Positions 8,107 through 15,922 of a stretch of 64,000 nucleotides of DNA are shown in pieces. The notes below the pieces were generated by a model, which ran no database searches, was not told where the DNA came from, and was given only the letters and a program-made list of their open reading frames with translations. Both the position numbers and the translations under genes were made by a program. The DNA is taken from assembly GCA_017478965.1 (NCBI GenBank), contig JAFVCV010000026.1, forward strand, positions 55,876 to 119,875, written 5' to 3'. Position 1 is the first letter of the stretch. Each line of letters starts with the position of its first letter. Source of the stretch: Ruminococcus sp. GTDB taxonomy: Bacteria > Bacillota > Clostridia > Oscillospirales > Ruminococcaceae.

Positions 8107-10630
8107 GTTTTTTGCAAAGCCCCTGAGACTGTTTTCAGTGTTTACCGCGGCTGTATTGTCAACTGTGTCGGTATTCTGTCTGGGGGCAGCTATAGAGCTT
8201 GGCGGAGTGGCAGAAAATAACCCGAATTATTATGAAACGTATGAATACAGAAAAGAGCTGATGGACACCTATGAGCAGCTCTGCATAATCTCTGCCTGTT
8301 ATCTGGCAAACACAGATGAGGATATGGTGTATACAGGCAACAAGAACGTACTCAGCGACTTTTTTAATTATATGGACTATAACGGCTATAAGTACAAAAA
8401 GACCGAGGACGGGATAGTGCCGGTATCAGACCTTTTCAACTACTACGTTTCCTTTGATAAAGGCTCTGTCTCAGCCGGGGAGTACATGATCGGGGACGTG
8501 CTGACTACAGATGAGGAAACTACCGCAGAGGAGACTGTTGAAACGTTCACCGAAAGCGGCAGTGATGCGCAGGATATTGCTTTTATAACCAATATCACGG
8601 ACTCGGATATTCTGTCCAATACTGACCAGAAACAGCGCGTGAAACTGATGGAGGGGAGATACGGCTCATATCTTCTCAGGCAGAACAACACCATCACCTC
8701 AGATATGGTATCCTCCAGCACGGTCCATTATTACAGCTATGTAACTCCGATAGACGGCAAGGTGGACATTTTCGGAGAGAGCAATGTCTCAGAGAGCTAT
8801 CCTGGTAATTTTCTCCCAATAGGATGCTGGTACAGCGACAACTACGGAAGATATATCTACTATTTCGGCAACAACGGCGCCATACAGTTCTATACCTACC
8901 CTCAGAATACCCAGAATGGCAGGACGGCCCGAAACGGCTATGTAGAATCGGCCATAGTATCCGATGAGTATTATTCAGAGCATGACGCAAACGTAGTGTA
9001 TTTTGATGGCGACGTCGGTTATGCTGAGTACCGCTTAGAGGAGCTGGACGACTATCAAGCCTATAAAGGTGAGGACAGCGGCATAACTGTTTTCATTAGT
9101 CCCAAAACGGACAAATTCGTTCAGGCACAGGCTGTGCATCTTAAAAATTATGAGTCTTACAGTACCTATAGGACAGTGTGCAAGCTATGTGCGCTGCTGG
9201 CTCTGGCAGTCCTTATCTATCTGTCGATAGCTTCAATATATGCCGGCATTGCAGAGGGCGTAGGCGAGAACGGCATCAAAATACCTCCCGAGATACATTT
9301 TGCATCAGTGTTCTTTTCTATAATGATAATGGCGGTGGGCATAAGCACACGCTACAGCAGTGAGATCTCGGGAGCAAGCAGAACGTATGTAGTGTTTTTC
9401 ACTGTCGTTCTCTTAGTCAGCACATTCCTTGGAGTTTACTCAGGTCACAGGCTCCTCCTTACAGCGGCTGCCAGAAAGCTTTTCAGTTCCATGGTAATGC
9501 CCGGTCTGGTAAAACGCTGGGTCAACAGATACCGTCAGTCGGCTCTGGGCATCCATATGAGAGAAAGACGGCTCAGAATGACCCTCAGTGAACGAATGGC
9601 CCGCAAGATCATCACTAACTTAGCCGCCTTTGGCATAGCAGTAACAGCTATCCTGCTGGTGATGGCAGGAGGTCTTCATGATGAGCTTGGCGCCTTGATC
9701 TGCGTTCTCATGGCAGCAGTGTTCCTGATTTGTGAGATAAAGAACCTGATAGCCGTGCTGCAGCTAGGCAAGCTCAGCCGCAGGATTAGGGCACTGAGGA
9801 ACGGCGAGGCATTTGATGAAAATGTATCCGAAAATTCAGATATCTACCCTGAGATCCAGGCCCTTGGCACCGTAGATGAGCGGATAAAGACCTCAGTGGA
9901 GGAGCAGTTAAGATCAGAAAGAATGAAGATAGAGCTGGTAGCTAATGTTTCCCACGACCTGAAGACCCCGCTGACCTCCATTATAAGCTATATCGACCTG
10001 CTGAAAAAATGCGATCTTGACGATGAAGCCAGGGCATATGTGACCGTGCTGGATAACAAGTCCCAGAAACTCAAAAGCATAGTAGCAGACGTTTTCAGCC
10101 TTGCAAAGGCCACCAGCGGCATAGACGTTTCGCTTGAAAGGCTGGACCTGGTTATGCTGTTCAACCAGAGTATCGCTGATATGGACGACAAGCTCAGCAG
10201 CTGCGGCAAGACCATAAAGGTCACTGTATCAGAGCAGAGCGCCTTCGTAATGGCGGACGGACCAAAAATGTACAGGGTATTCCAGAACATCATCGACAAC
10301 GCTGTGAAGTACTCTCTGGAGGGTTCCAGAATATTCCTTGATGTTTACAGAAAGGACGGACGGATATTCTTTACCTCACGGAACGTTTCCTCATACCCCA
10401 TAGATTTTACTGCCGGAGAGATAGTGGAAAGATTTGTAAGAGGCGACAAGTCCAGGACAGACGGCGGAAGCGGCCTGGGGCTTTCCATAGCTAAGAGCTT
10501 TACCGAGGCCTGCGGAGGTGAGTTCAGTATAGAGCTTGACGGAGATATGTTCAAAGCGATAGTATCAATGGATATAGAAGAGAATGACGATAAAGAGACA
10601 GAAGAGAATACGGAGAAAGACCCCGTCTGA
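8078..10630 (+). CDS. Large membrane sensor histidine kinase (VanS-like catalytic core)
   Basis: The 850-residue product begins at a TTG at 8078 inside the regulator gene, preceded by GGTGGTGTGGGG; no better start exists before the first membrane helix. An N-terminal helix at about 14-38 is followed by an unusually long outside region of about 320 residues with no recognised fold. Then come several membrane helices between about 365 and 560. The catalytic part has the H-box SHDLKTPLTS with His626, an N-box NIIDNAVKYS and a G-box SGLGLSIAKSF. The core is close to VanS/BaeS-type kinases, while the sensor is not. It phosphorylates the adjacent regulator. A perfect hairpin overlaps its stop codon at 10627-10649. 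Confidence 0.9.
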   Translation: MDTRSRKADKFFAKPLRLFSVFTAAVLSTVSVFCLGAAIELGGVAENNPNYYETYEYRKELMDTYEQLCIISACYLANTDEDMVYTGNKNVLSDFFNYMDYNGYKYKKTEDGIVPVSDLFNYYVSFDKGSVSAGEYMIGDVLTTDEETTAEETVETFTESGSDAQDIAFITNITDSDILSNTDQKQRVKLMEGRYGSYLLRQNNTITSDMVSSSTVHYYSYVTPIDGKVDIFGESNVSESYPGNFLPIGCWYSDNYGRYIYYFGNNGAIQFYTYPQNTQNGRTARNGYVESAIVSDEYYSEHDANVVYFDGDVGYAEYRLEELDDYQAYKGEDSGITVFISPKTDKFVQAQAVHLKNYESYSTYRTVCKLCALLALAVLIYLSIASIYAGIAEGVGENGIKIPPEIHFASVFFSIMIMAVGISTRYSSEISGASRTYVVFFTVVLLVSTFLGVYSGHRLLLTAAARKLFSSMVMPGLVKRWVNRYRQSALGIHMRERRLRMTLSERMARKIITNLAAFGIAVTAILLVMAGGLHDELGALICVLMAAVFLICEIKNLIAVLQLGKLSRRIRALRNGEAFDENVSENSDIYPEIQALGTVDERIKTSVEEQLRSERMKIELVANVSHDLKTPLTSIISYIDLLKKCDLDDEARAYVTVLDNKSQKLKSIVADVFSLAKATSGIDVSLERLDLVMLFNQSIADMDDKLSSCGKTIKVTVSEQSAFVMADGPKMYRVFQNIIDNAVKYSLEGSRIFLDVYRKDGRIFFTSRNVSSYPIDFTAGEIVERFVRGDKSRTDGGSGLGLSIAKSFTEACGGEFSIELDGDMFKAIVSMDIEENDDKETEENTEKDPV

Positions 10631-10649
10631 CCGGCTTTGAGCCGGTCAG
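10627..10649 (+). repeat. Perfect hairpin overlapping the kinase stop codon
   Basis: CTGACCGGCT pairs exactly with AGCCGGTCAG around TTG, and the kinase TGA lies in its 5' arm. No T-run follows, so it is more likely an RNA stability or processing element than a terminator. Confidence 0.6.
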
Positions 10650-10684
10650 GCAGAATGAGTGAAATAAGAAAGAGGACAACGCAA

Positions 10685-11545
10685 ATGAGGAGAAAGAATA
10701 AAAGGCTGGCGGCAGTTCTGGCGGCGGTCATATTTAGTGCGGCCGCTTTTCTGTCGGTCGTCGGGGCATTGAGGCCCGATATCCGCTATGGCGTCAGAAT
10801 GGCCCTGAGCGAGGTCAGTTCAGGGATAAAGGTGAAGGAAGTGAGTCCTTCTCAGCTTGAAATGAAAGAAATAGACCTGAGGGACTTCGAGATAAACGAC
10901 GACCTGATCCTGGTAAATAAGGACCACCCGATCACGGACCAGGAGGAGTTTGAAAAAAGTCTGGCCGACTATAAAGGCACGGGGGTACTCATGAATGAAA
11001 GAGCCGCCGCTGACTACTCAGCCATGTCAAAGGCGATAACCGATGATACCGGTCATGAGCTATGGGTCATGTCTTCCTACCGCACAGAACAGGAACAGCA
11101 GCAGATCAATGAGGAGCAGGGGAGCGCCACAGCCATGCCCTCCGGCTGCAGCGAGCACCAGACCGGTCTTGCCCTTGATCTGTATTTCACAGGCTATGCC
11201 GGCGGTTCGATCCTCAGATGCGAGGGCGGAAGGTATCTGGCTGACAACTGTTCTCAGTATGGCTTTATAATGAGATATCCTCCCGCAAAGGAGGGTATAA
11301 CGGGTATAGAATATGAGCCGTGGCACTACAGATATGTCGGCCTGCCGCACTCGAAGATCATTACCTCATCGGGCATGACTCTCGAAGAGTATCTTGACAG
11401 TCTGGAGGAAGGGAAATACTACAGCTATGGAGACTATATACTGACCCGAACAGTCTCCGATAAGGTCATGGTCCCTGAGAAAAGCACAGTTGAGATCTCC
11501 CGGGATAACTGCGGCGGCTATATAGTCACTTCAAAGGTTAACTGA
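10685..11545 (+). CDS. D-alanyl-D-alanine carboxypeptidase, VanY/DdcY family (M15)
   Basis: The 286-residue product is a membrane-anchored zinc peptidase that would trim the last D-alanine from peptidoglycan stem peptides. A positively charged start and a hydrophobic segment at about 7-27 serve as anchor or signal. The M15 metal ligands are visible: SEHQTGLALD with His158 and the Asp seven residues on, and PWHYRYV with His214. The family arginine lies in SSYRTE near residue 135. The ATG at 10685 is chosen for the GAGG seven bases upstream; ATGs at 10637 and 10655 are possible. Placement after a VanRS-like pair suggests an envelope-stress or glycopeptide-type response, but no vanHAX ligase genes are present in the window. 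Confidence 0.88.
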   Translation: MRRKNKRLAAVLAAVIFSAAAFLSVVGALRPDIRYGVRMALSEVSSGIKVKEVSPSQLEMKEIDLRDFEINDDLILVNKDHPITDQEEFEKSLADYKGTGVLMNERAAADYSAMSKAITDDTGHELWVMSSYRTEQEQQQINEEQGSATAMPSGCSEHQTGLALDLYFTGYAGGSILRCEGGRYLADNCSQYGFIMRYPPAKEGITGIEYEPWHYRYVGLPHSKIITSSGMTLEEYLDSLEEGKYYSYGDYILTRTVSDKVMVPEKSTVEISRDNCGGYIVTSKVN

Positions 11546-11553
11546 GCAAGGTC

Positions 11554-11582
11554 TTTACAATCGGAGCGGAATGTGATATAAT
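11554..11582 (+). promoter_or_regulatory. Promoter for pyrE
   Basis: TTTACA (11554-11559), a 17-base spacer ending in the extended -10 TGA, and TATAAT (11577-11582). The leader before the ATG at 11615 is only about 25 bases, so there is no room for a PyrR-type attenuator. Confidence 0.8.
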
Positions 11583-11614
11583 AATGGTATCATAACTCTG
11601 AAAGGACGATCATT

Positions 11615-12271
11615 ATGACCTACAAGGAAGAATTTATCAGATTCATGGTCGAGAGCGGCGTTCTCACCTTCGGGGACTTTACTCTCAAAAGCGGCAGAAA
11701 GGCGCCCTATTTCATCAACTGCGGCAACTATAAGACCGGTGCTCAGCTTGCAAAGCTTGGCGAATACTACGCTGAGTGTATAGTTGATAACAAGATACCC
11801 GTTGAGACCCTTTTCGGTCCTGCCTATAAGGGTATACCTCTGGCAGTTTCCGCCGTGGTAGCATTGAGCAATAAGTTCGGGATCGACGTTTCATATTGCT
11901 TTGACCGCAAGGAGGCCAAGGATCATGGCGAGGGCGGTATGTTTGTTGGTAAGAAACTGACCGACGGCGAGAAGGTGGTAATCATCGACGATGTAATGAC
12001 CTCCGGCAAGGCCCTGGGCGAGTCGATGCCAAAGCTGAAGTCTGCCGCAGACGTAGATGTCACCGGCATGGTCATCACAGTTGACAGAATGGAAAAAGCT
12101 CTTAATTCCGAGCTTTCCGCAGTGGGACAGGCTTACAGGGACTATGGTGTGAAGGTATATTCCATTGTAAACATCAACGATATAATCAAGGCCATTGAGG
12201 ACGGCATAGTGGAGGGCATGGACTACCTTGACAAGATGAAAGCCTACCGCAGTGAGTACGGCGCCAGCTAG
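11615..12271 (+). CDS. pyrE: Orotate phosphoribosyltransferase
   Basis: The 218-residue product joins orotate and PRPP to give orotidine 5'-phosphate in pyrimidine synthesis. The PRPP-binding loop is clear: VVIIDDVMTSGKAL near residues 121-134. Upstream, LKSGRKAPYFINCGNYK near 24-40 is the orotate-side signature, and FGPAYKGIPLA is near 66. The ATG has AAAGGACG upstream. The gene stands alone; no other pyr genes are adjacent. Its 3' side holds an AT-rich inverted repeat and then a candidate small RNA. The call is secure. Confidence 0.95.
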   Translation: MTYKEEFIRFMVESGVLTFGDFTLKSGRKAPYFINCGNYKTGAQLAKLGEYYAECIVDNKIPVETLFGPAYKGIPLAVSAVVALSNKFGIDVSYCFDRKEAKDHGEGGMFVGKKLTDGEKVVIIDDVMTSGKALGESMPKLKSAADVDVTGMVITVDRMEKALNSELSAVGQAYRDYGVKVYSIVNINDIIKAIEDGIVEGMDYLDKMKAYRSEYGAS

Positions 12272-12287
12272 GTCTTTGTCTTAATTG

Positions 12288-12310
12288 TTACAAATTGAAA
12301 TTATTTGTAA
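12288..12310 (+). repeat. AT-rich inverted repeat after pyrE
   Basis: TTACAAAT and ATTTGTAA form a perfect 8-bp inverted repeat with a 7-base spacer, 16 bases after the pyrE stop. It could be a weak terminator or a protein-binding site; there is no real T-run. Confidence 0.5.
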
Positions 12311-12342
12311 TAAAATCGTAGCTATATGTAATATATCTGTTC

Positions 12343-12371
12343 TTGTAAATATTCGCATTTTGCATTATAAT
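12343..12371 (+). promoter_or_regulatory. Orphan promoter in the pyrE-leuA gap
   Basis: TTGTAA (12343-12348), a 17-base spacer, TATAAT (12366-12371). No open reading frame follows before the terminator at 12464, so it appears to drive a non-coding transcript. Confidence 0.65.
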
Positions 12372-12377
12372 AATAAT

Positions 12378-12490
12378 CGTAGAACAGAGAAAGAAAAGAA
12401 TGTAAACACTAAGAAATTACTCTTAGCTCGTTTCATCCTCTCCAAAATTTTTACACAAGCTTGAAGCCACCCAATAGGGTGGCTTTTAGT
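12378..12490 (+). ncRNA. Candidate small RNA, about 110 nt
   Basis: The interval lies between a good promoter and an intrinsic terminator and has no credible ORF; the only ATG is followed at once by TAA. It contains a CTAAG...CTTAG hairpin near 12408-12425 and a purine-rich 5' part. It does not resemble a tRNA, 6S, SRP or RNase P RNA. The family is unknown and the call rests only on signal arrangement. Confidence 0.45.
12464..12488 (+). terminator. Terminator of the candidate small RNA
   Basis: AAGCCACCC and GGGTGGCTT form a perfect 9-bp stem with an AATA loop, followed by TTAGTTTT. Confidence 0.85.
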
Positions 12491-12516
12491 TTTCCAGTGC
12501 AGACATAATAAAACAA

Positions 12517-12547
12517 TGCCCGGAGCTTATCGTCCGCTCCGGGCATT
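12517..12547 (-). terminator. Terminator after leuA
   Basis: ATGCCCGGAGC and GCTCCGGGCAT form a strong stem 10 bases past the leuA stop on the minus strand, with T-rich sequence beyond it (complement of AATAAAACA). Confidence 0.8.
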
Positions 12548-12555
12548 TGTGTATG

Positions 12556-14217
12556 TTATTTCAGTGCGTTGTTTATAGCCGACACCAGTGCTCTTACGGA
12601 GGAAACTATGATATCGGAATGTCTTCCCACGCCCCAGAACAGCTTGCCGCCGCAGGTGATCCCCACATACGAGCAAGCCTCGGAGGTGGTCTTTCTCTCC
12701 AGTGCGTGTTCGGTGTAGGTGTCTACATTGAACTCGGTGCCGAGCTGCGCCATCAGTGCGTTAGCCACTGCGTCAAGTCTGCCGTTTCCGTCAGCGCTGC
12801 ACTGGACCTTTTCACCTCTGATAACTGCCGTCACGGCGGCTCCTATGGTGTTGTCAGATTTCTGTACGTAGTGAGCCTCAACCACGTCCACAGGCTCGGT
12901 GATGTTCAGATAATTCTCCTTGAATATGGAGTGTACCTCGCTTGGCATCAGCTCCTTGTGGGCCTTGTCTGAAACGTCCTTTACCTTGTAGCCGAAATCC
13001 TCTCTCATCTTCTTAGGCAGGTCATATCCGTACTGCTGCTGGAGGATATAACCTATGCCGCCCTTGCCGGACTGAGAATTTATCCTTATAACGTCGCCTT
13101 CGTATTCTCTTCCCACATCATGCGGATCAATAGGCAGATACGGGCAGGTCCAACGGTCTTCGCCGGTCTCCTTGCGGTAGTTCATACCCTTTGCGATAGC
13201 GTCCTGATGTGAGCCGGAGAATGCAGCATATACCAGCTGGCCGGAATAGGGCTGTCTCTCATAGACTCTCATTCTTGTCACTCTCTCATAAAGCTCTATG
13301 AGAGTGGGGAGGTCTGAGAAATCAAGCTCAGGGTCAACGCCGTGGGTGTACATATTGAGCGCAAGAGTAACGATGTCAACGTTGCCGGTCCTCTCACCGT
13401 TGCCGAAGCAGGTGCCTTCGACTCTGTCAGCGCCGGCCAGCAGGCCCAGCTCAGTGTCGGCTATGCCTGTGCCCCTGTCGTTGTGGGGATGGAGCGAAAC
13501 TATTATGTTTTCTCTGTTGTGGAGGTTCCCGCACATATACTCGACCTGCTGAGCATAAACGTGGGGCAGGGACATTTCGACAGTGACAGGCAGATTGATG
13601 ATGACCTTGCACTCAGGAGTAGGTTTCCAGATGTCTATGACTGCGTTGCATATCTCAAGAGCGAACTCAGGCTCAGTTCCGGTAAAGCTCTCGGGGGAGT
13701 ACTCGAAAACGATGTTTCCCTTGGCGTTTTTCTTATACTCATTGCAAAGCTCTGCTCCTGTGGTAGCTATCTTGATGATCTCCTCCTTGGATTTCCTGAA
13801 CACCTGCTCACGCTGTGCCACTGAGGTGGAATTGTAAAGATGCACCACTGCATTCTTAGCGCCCTCTATGGCTTCAAAGGTCTTCTTGATGATATGTTCT
13901 CTGCTCTGAGTGAGCACCTGTATGGTAACATCATCGGGTATCATGTCCTTCTCGATCAGAGTCCGGCAGAACTCATATTCCGTCTCTGAGGCCGCAGGGA
14001 AGCCTATCTCGATCTCCTTGAAACCTATCTCTACCAGTTTCTTGAAGAACTCCAGCTTTTCCTCTAAGTTCATAGGTATGATAAGAGCCTGGTTGCCGTC
14101 TCTCAGGTCAACAGAGCACCATGCAGGTGCATGGTCCACATACTCCTTATCCGCCCACTTCATACATTTCACAGGGGGCATATAATATCCTCTCGAATAC
14201 TTTGCTGCGTTTTTCAT
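12556..14217 (-). CDS. leuA: 2-isopropylmalate synthase (yeast/actinobacterial type)
   Basis: The 553-residue product condenses acetyl-CoA with 2-oxoisovalerate, the first committed step of leucine synthesis. The catalytic start DLRDGNQ lies near residue 38-44, and the metal-binding HPHND near 240. The long form with a C-terminal regulatory domain at about 430-553 (feedback site for leucine) fits the LeuA2 family rather than the shorter LeuA1. An AGGAGG precedes the ATG by 8 bases. It follows an unknown membrane protein gene by 36 bases, and both lie behind a leucine T-box leader, so leucine shortage should raise its expression. The terminator is at 12517-12547. No leuCDB genes are nearby. 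Confidence 0.95.
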   Translation of the reverse strand: MKNAAKYSRGYYMPPVKCMKWADKEYVDHAPAWCSVDLRDGNQALIIPMNLEEKLEFFKKLVEIGFKEIEIGFPAASETEYEFCRTLIEKDMIPDDVTIQVLTQSREHIIKKTFEAIEGAKNAVVHLYNSTSVAQREQVFRKSKEEIIKIATTGAELCNEYKKNAKGNIVFEYSPESFTGTEPEFALEICNAVIDIWKPTPECKVIINLPVTVEMSLPHVYAQQVEYMCGNLHNRENIIVSLHPHNDRGTGIADTELGLLAGADRVEGTCFGNGERTGNVDIVTLALNMYTHGVDPELDFSDLPTLIELYERVTRMRVYERQPYSGQLVYAAFSGSHQDAIAKGMNYRKETGEDRWTCPYLPIDPHDVGREYEGDVIRINSQSGKGGIGYILQQQYGYDLPKKMREDFGYKVKDVSDKAHKELMPSEVHSIFKENYLNITEPVDVVEAHYVQKSDNTIGAAVTAVIRGEKVQCSADGNGRLDAVANALMAQLGTEFNVDTYTEHALERKTTSEACSYVGITCGGKLFWGVGRHSDIIVSSVRALVSAINNALK

Positions 14218-14253
14218 AACAATATCCTCCTTGATCTATTATTGCTTTATAGT

Positions 14254-15396
14254 TTACTTTAATGACCTTATCTCTTCTGCGCTTTTTAGCAGATAAAAAT
14301 AGTACGCCGCTGCCGCTGCCGCACCTATCGCTCCGGCAGTGAGCCAGGGAACTATCTTATTTTTTATCTTCGCCCGGTCGATCAACTCTAAATAGAAGCC
14401 GTCCTCTGCTGTGACATCAATATCTCTGACGTTTCTCTCCAGGAGCTTTAGATCCGGGGCCGTCCGGTCATAGCTGCTCACTTTACATACCCGGCAGAAG
14501 ATGTCTATAGGCTCCGGTTTTTTCTCATAGGTCTTAAGATCAGCCATGCCATATGGGTCGTTGTCGTTGAAGGCGTTGTAAAGGCTGAAAAACCTCAGCT
14601 TATTGTCTGTGCCGCTCACCGTGACCATAAGGCACTGTTCGTTTATCCTGCACCAGTAAGAATCCTCGATGCTGTCATCTATGGCTGCTCCCGACTGGTA
14701 ATATACCTTATCTACCACTGCTCTTATGACATTCCCGCTGTCCTCAGCACTTATGCTGTCCGGTCTTAAAGCCCTAGAAAGACTTTTGTCCATACTCAGC
14801 GCTCCCGCTGCGATACACAGTCCTGAGACTGCCAGCAGCAGCGCACCGTTCTTGACTATCGTCATGGCCATCGGCAGCTGCTCTTCTTTAAGGCACAGAC
14901 TGACCACCGTCTCTCTGCTCACGTTCTCGTAGCTTTCTATAACACTTTTGCAAAGCTCCGGGTCCTTCTCAAGTTCCATAGACAGAAGAAGACCGCCGAA
15001 CCCCAGAGCGCCGTAGAGCCTGCTGACCCTGTCTGCCGCAGCAGCCCATCTGCATCTCATGATATGCGCACCGGCAGAAACTGCCAGCAGCATACCGGAC
15101 TGAGTTTCAAGAGCTTTGAAATACAAAAGTAGTACTGCCGCTGCTATGGTCATGACTGCCGCTGTGATACTGCCTTTACAGCCGTGGATAAAGACCGCAG
15201 CGCATTCCCTGGCGATAAGCAGAAGTATGACAACTACCGTTATCGCCGGAGCCGAAAGCATTATATACAAAAACAGCTGATAGATGAGCGCAGCACTACA
15301 GAGGCTGCTTATGAAAAAATATGCCCGGCTGACAGTCCCTATTTTTCTGAATTCCGAACAACGCTCCTGAAACAGCGTCTCTTTTTCACCATTCAT
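14254..15396 (-). CDS. Unknown membrane protein in the leucine T-box operon
   Basis: The 380-residue product is not recognised. It has a hydrophobic N-terminal half with about four membrane helices between residues 22 and 105 (for example LIYQLFLYIML and ITVVVILLLIA). A further helix lies near 180-200, then comes a soluble outside or inside stretch of about 150 residues, and a final helix at about 350-375 (VPWLTAGAIGAAAAAAYYFYL). It lacks transporter signatures. It is the first gene after the T-box terminator and lies 36 bases before leuA. The ribosome site is weak, which may make it poorly translated. A leucine-related role, such as sensing or uptake, is only inference from position. Confidence 0.65.
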   Translation of the reverse strand: MNGEKETLFQERCSEFRKIGTVSRAYFFISSLCSAALIYQLFLYIMLSAPAITVVVILLLIARECAAVFIHGCKGSITAAVMTIAAAVLLLYFKALETQSGMLLAVSAGAHIMRCRWAAAADRVSRLYGALGFGGLLLSMELEKDPELCKSVIESYENVSRETVVSLCLKEEQLPMAMTIVKNGALLLAVSGLCIAAGALSMDKSLSRALRPDSISAEDSGNVIRAVVDKVYYQSGAAIDDSIEDSYWCRINEQCLMVTVSGTDNKLRFFSLYNAFNDNDPYGMADLKTYEKKPEPIDIFCRVCKVSSYDRTAPDLKLLERNVRDIDVTAEDGFYLELIDRAKIKNKIVPWLTAGAIGAAAAAAYYFYLLKSAEEIRSLK

Positions 15397-15424
15397 ACTT
15401 TCTGTACCGTTTATCCAAGGTCAT

Positions 15425-15741
15425 AAAAATCAAATAAGCCCGTCCCTTAAAAAAGAGACGAGCATAATACCCGTGTTACCACTCCGATTCAGATACAGCT
15501 CACACCGTATCCCTCATTCGCAATTTATCAGCATCTGACAATGCGTATCTCTGTAACGGGAGAACCCCGGATAAAGCTACTGGCGTTCCTTCAACAAACA
15601 GGAACAGGCTTTCACTTTATCGGCTCAAGGACGAGTTATGGCACGAAATGTATACTGTCTCTCACCACCCGGCAGCTCTCTGAAAAACATCTTTCCTGCT
15701 TTTTTTCCTCTCAACGCCATTAAGCATATTCAAAATTACTA
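15425..15741 (-). promoter_or_regulatory. T-box leader, probably leucine-specific
   Basis: On the minus strand the leader shows the AGAGAG stem I bulge and GGTGAGAG distal loop (about 15680-15655), and a specifier loop reading AA-CTC-G (CTC at 15635-15633, a leucine codon). The T-box core GGAGTGGTAACACGGG is at 15485-15470, and the terminator GCTCGTCTC...GGGACGGGC at 15463-15438 has a T-rich tail. The UGGU bulge would pair with an ACCA tRNA end, which fits tRNA-Leu. Uncharged tRNA would favour antitermination and read-through into the membrane protein gene and leuA. Confidence 0.9.
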
Positions 15742-15747
15742 TAGTTA

Positions 15748-15776
15748 ATTATATTATATATTTTCATCTTTGTCAA
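15748..15776 (-). promoter_or_regulatory. Consensus promoter for the T-box operon
   Basis: On the minus strand: TTGACA (15776-15771), a 17-base spacer, TATAAT (15753-15748). Both boxes match consensus exactly. Confidence 0.85.
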
Positions 15777-15828
15777 GTACTGTTCAGGGACTTTAACATT
15801 TTATTCACTTTTGGCCTTTTATAAAGTG

Positions 15829-15857
15829 TTGACTTTGGGTCATTTTTATAATATAAT
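15829..15857 (+). promoter_or_regulatory. Promoter for galT
   Basis: TTGACT (15829-15834), a 17-base spacer, TATAAT (15852-15857). It diverges from the T-box promoter, with about 50 bases between the two -35 boxes. Confidence 0.8.
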
Positions 15858-15922
15858 ATAAGTAGTCATCGGCATTATTTTTTCATACAGGCCGTTTAAT
15901 GCGGCCGGACAGGGGAGATACT

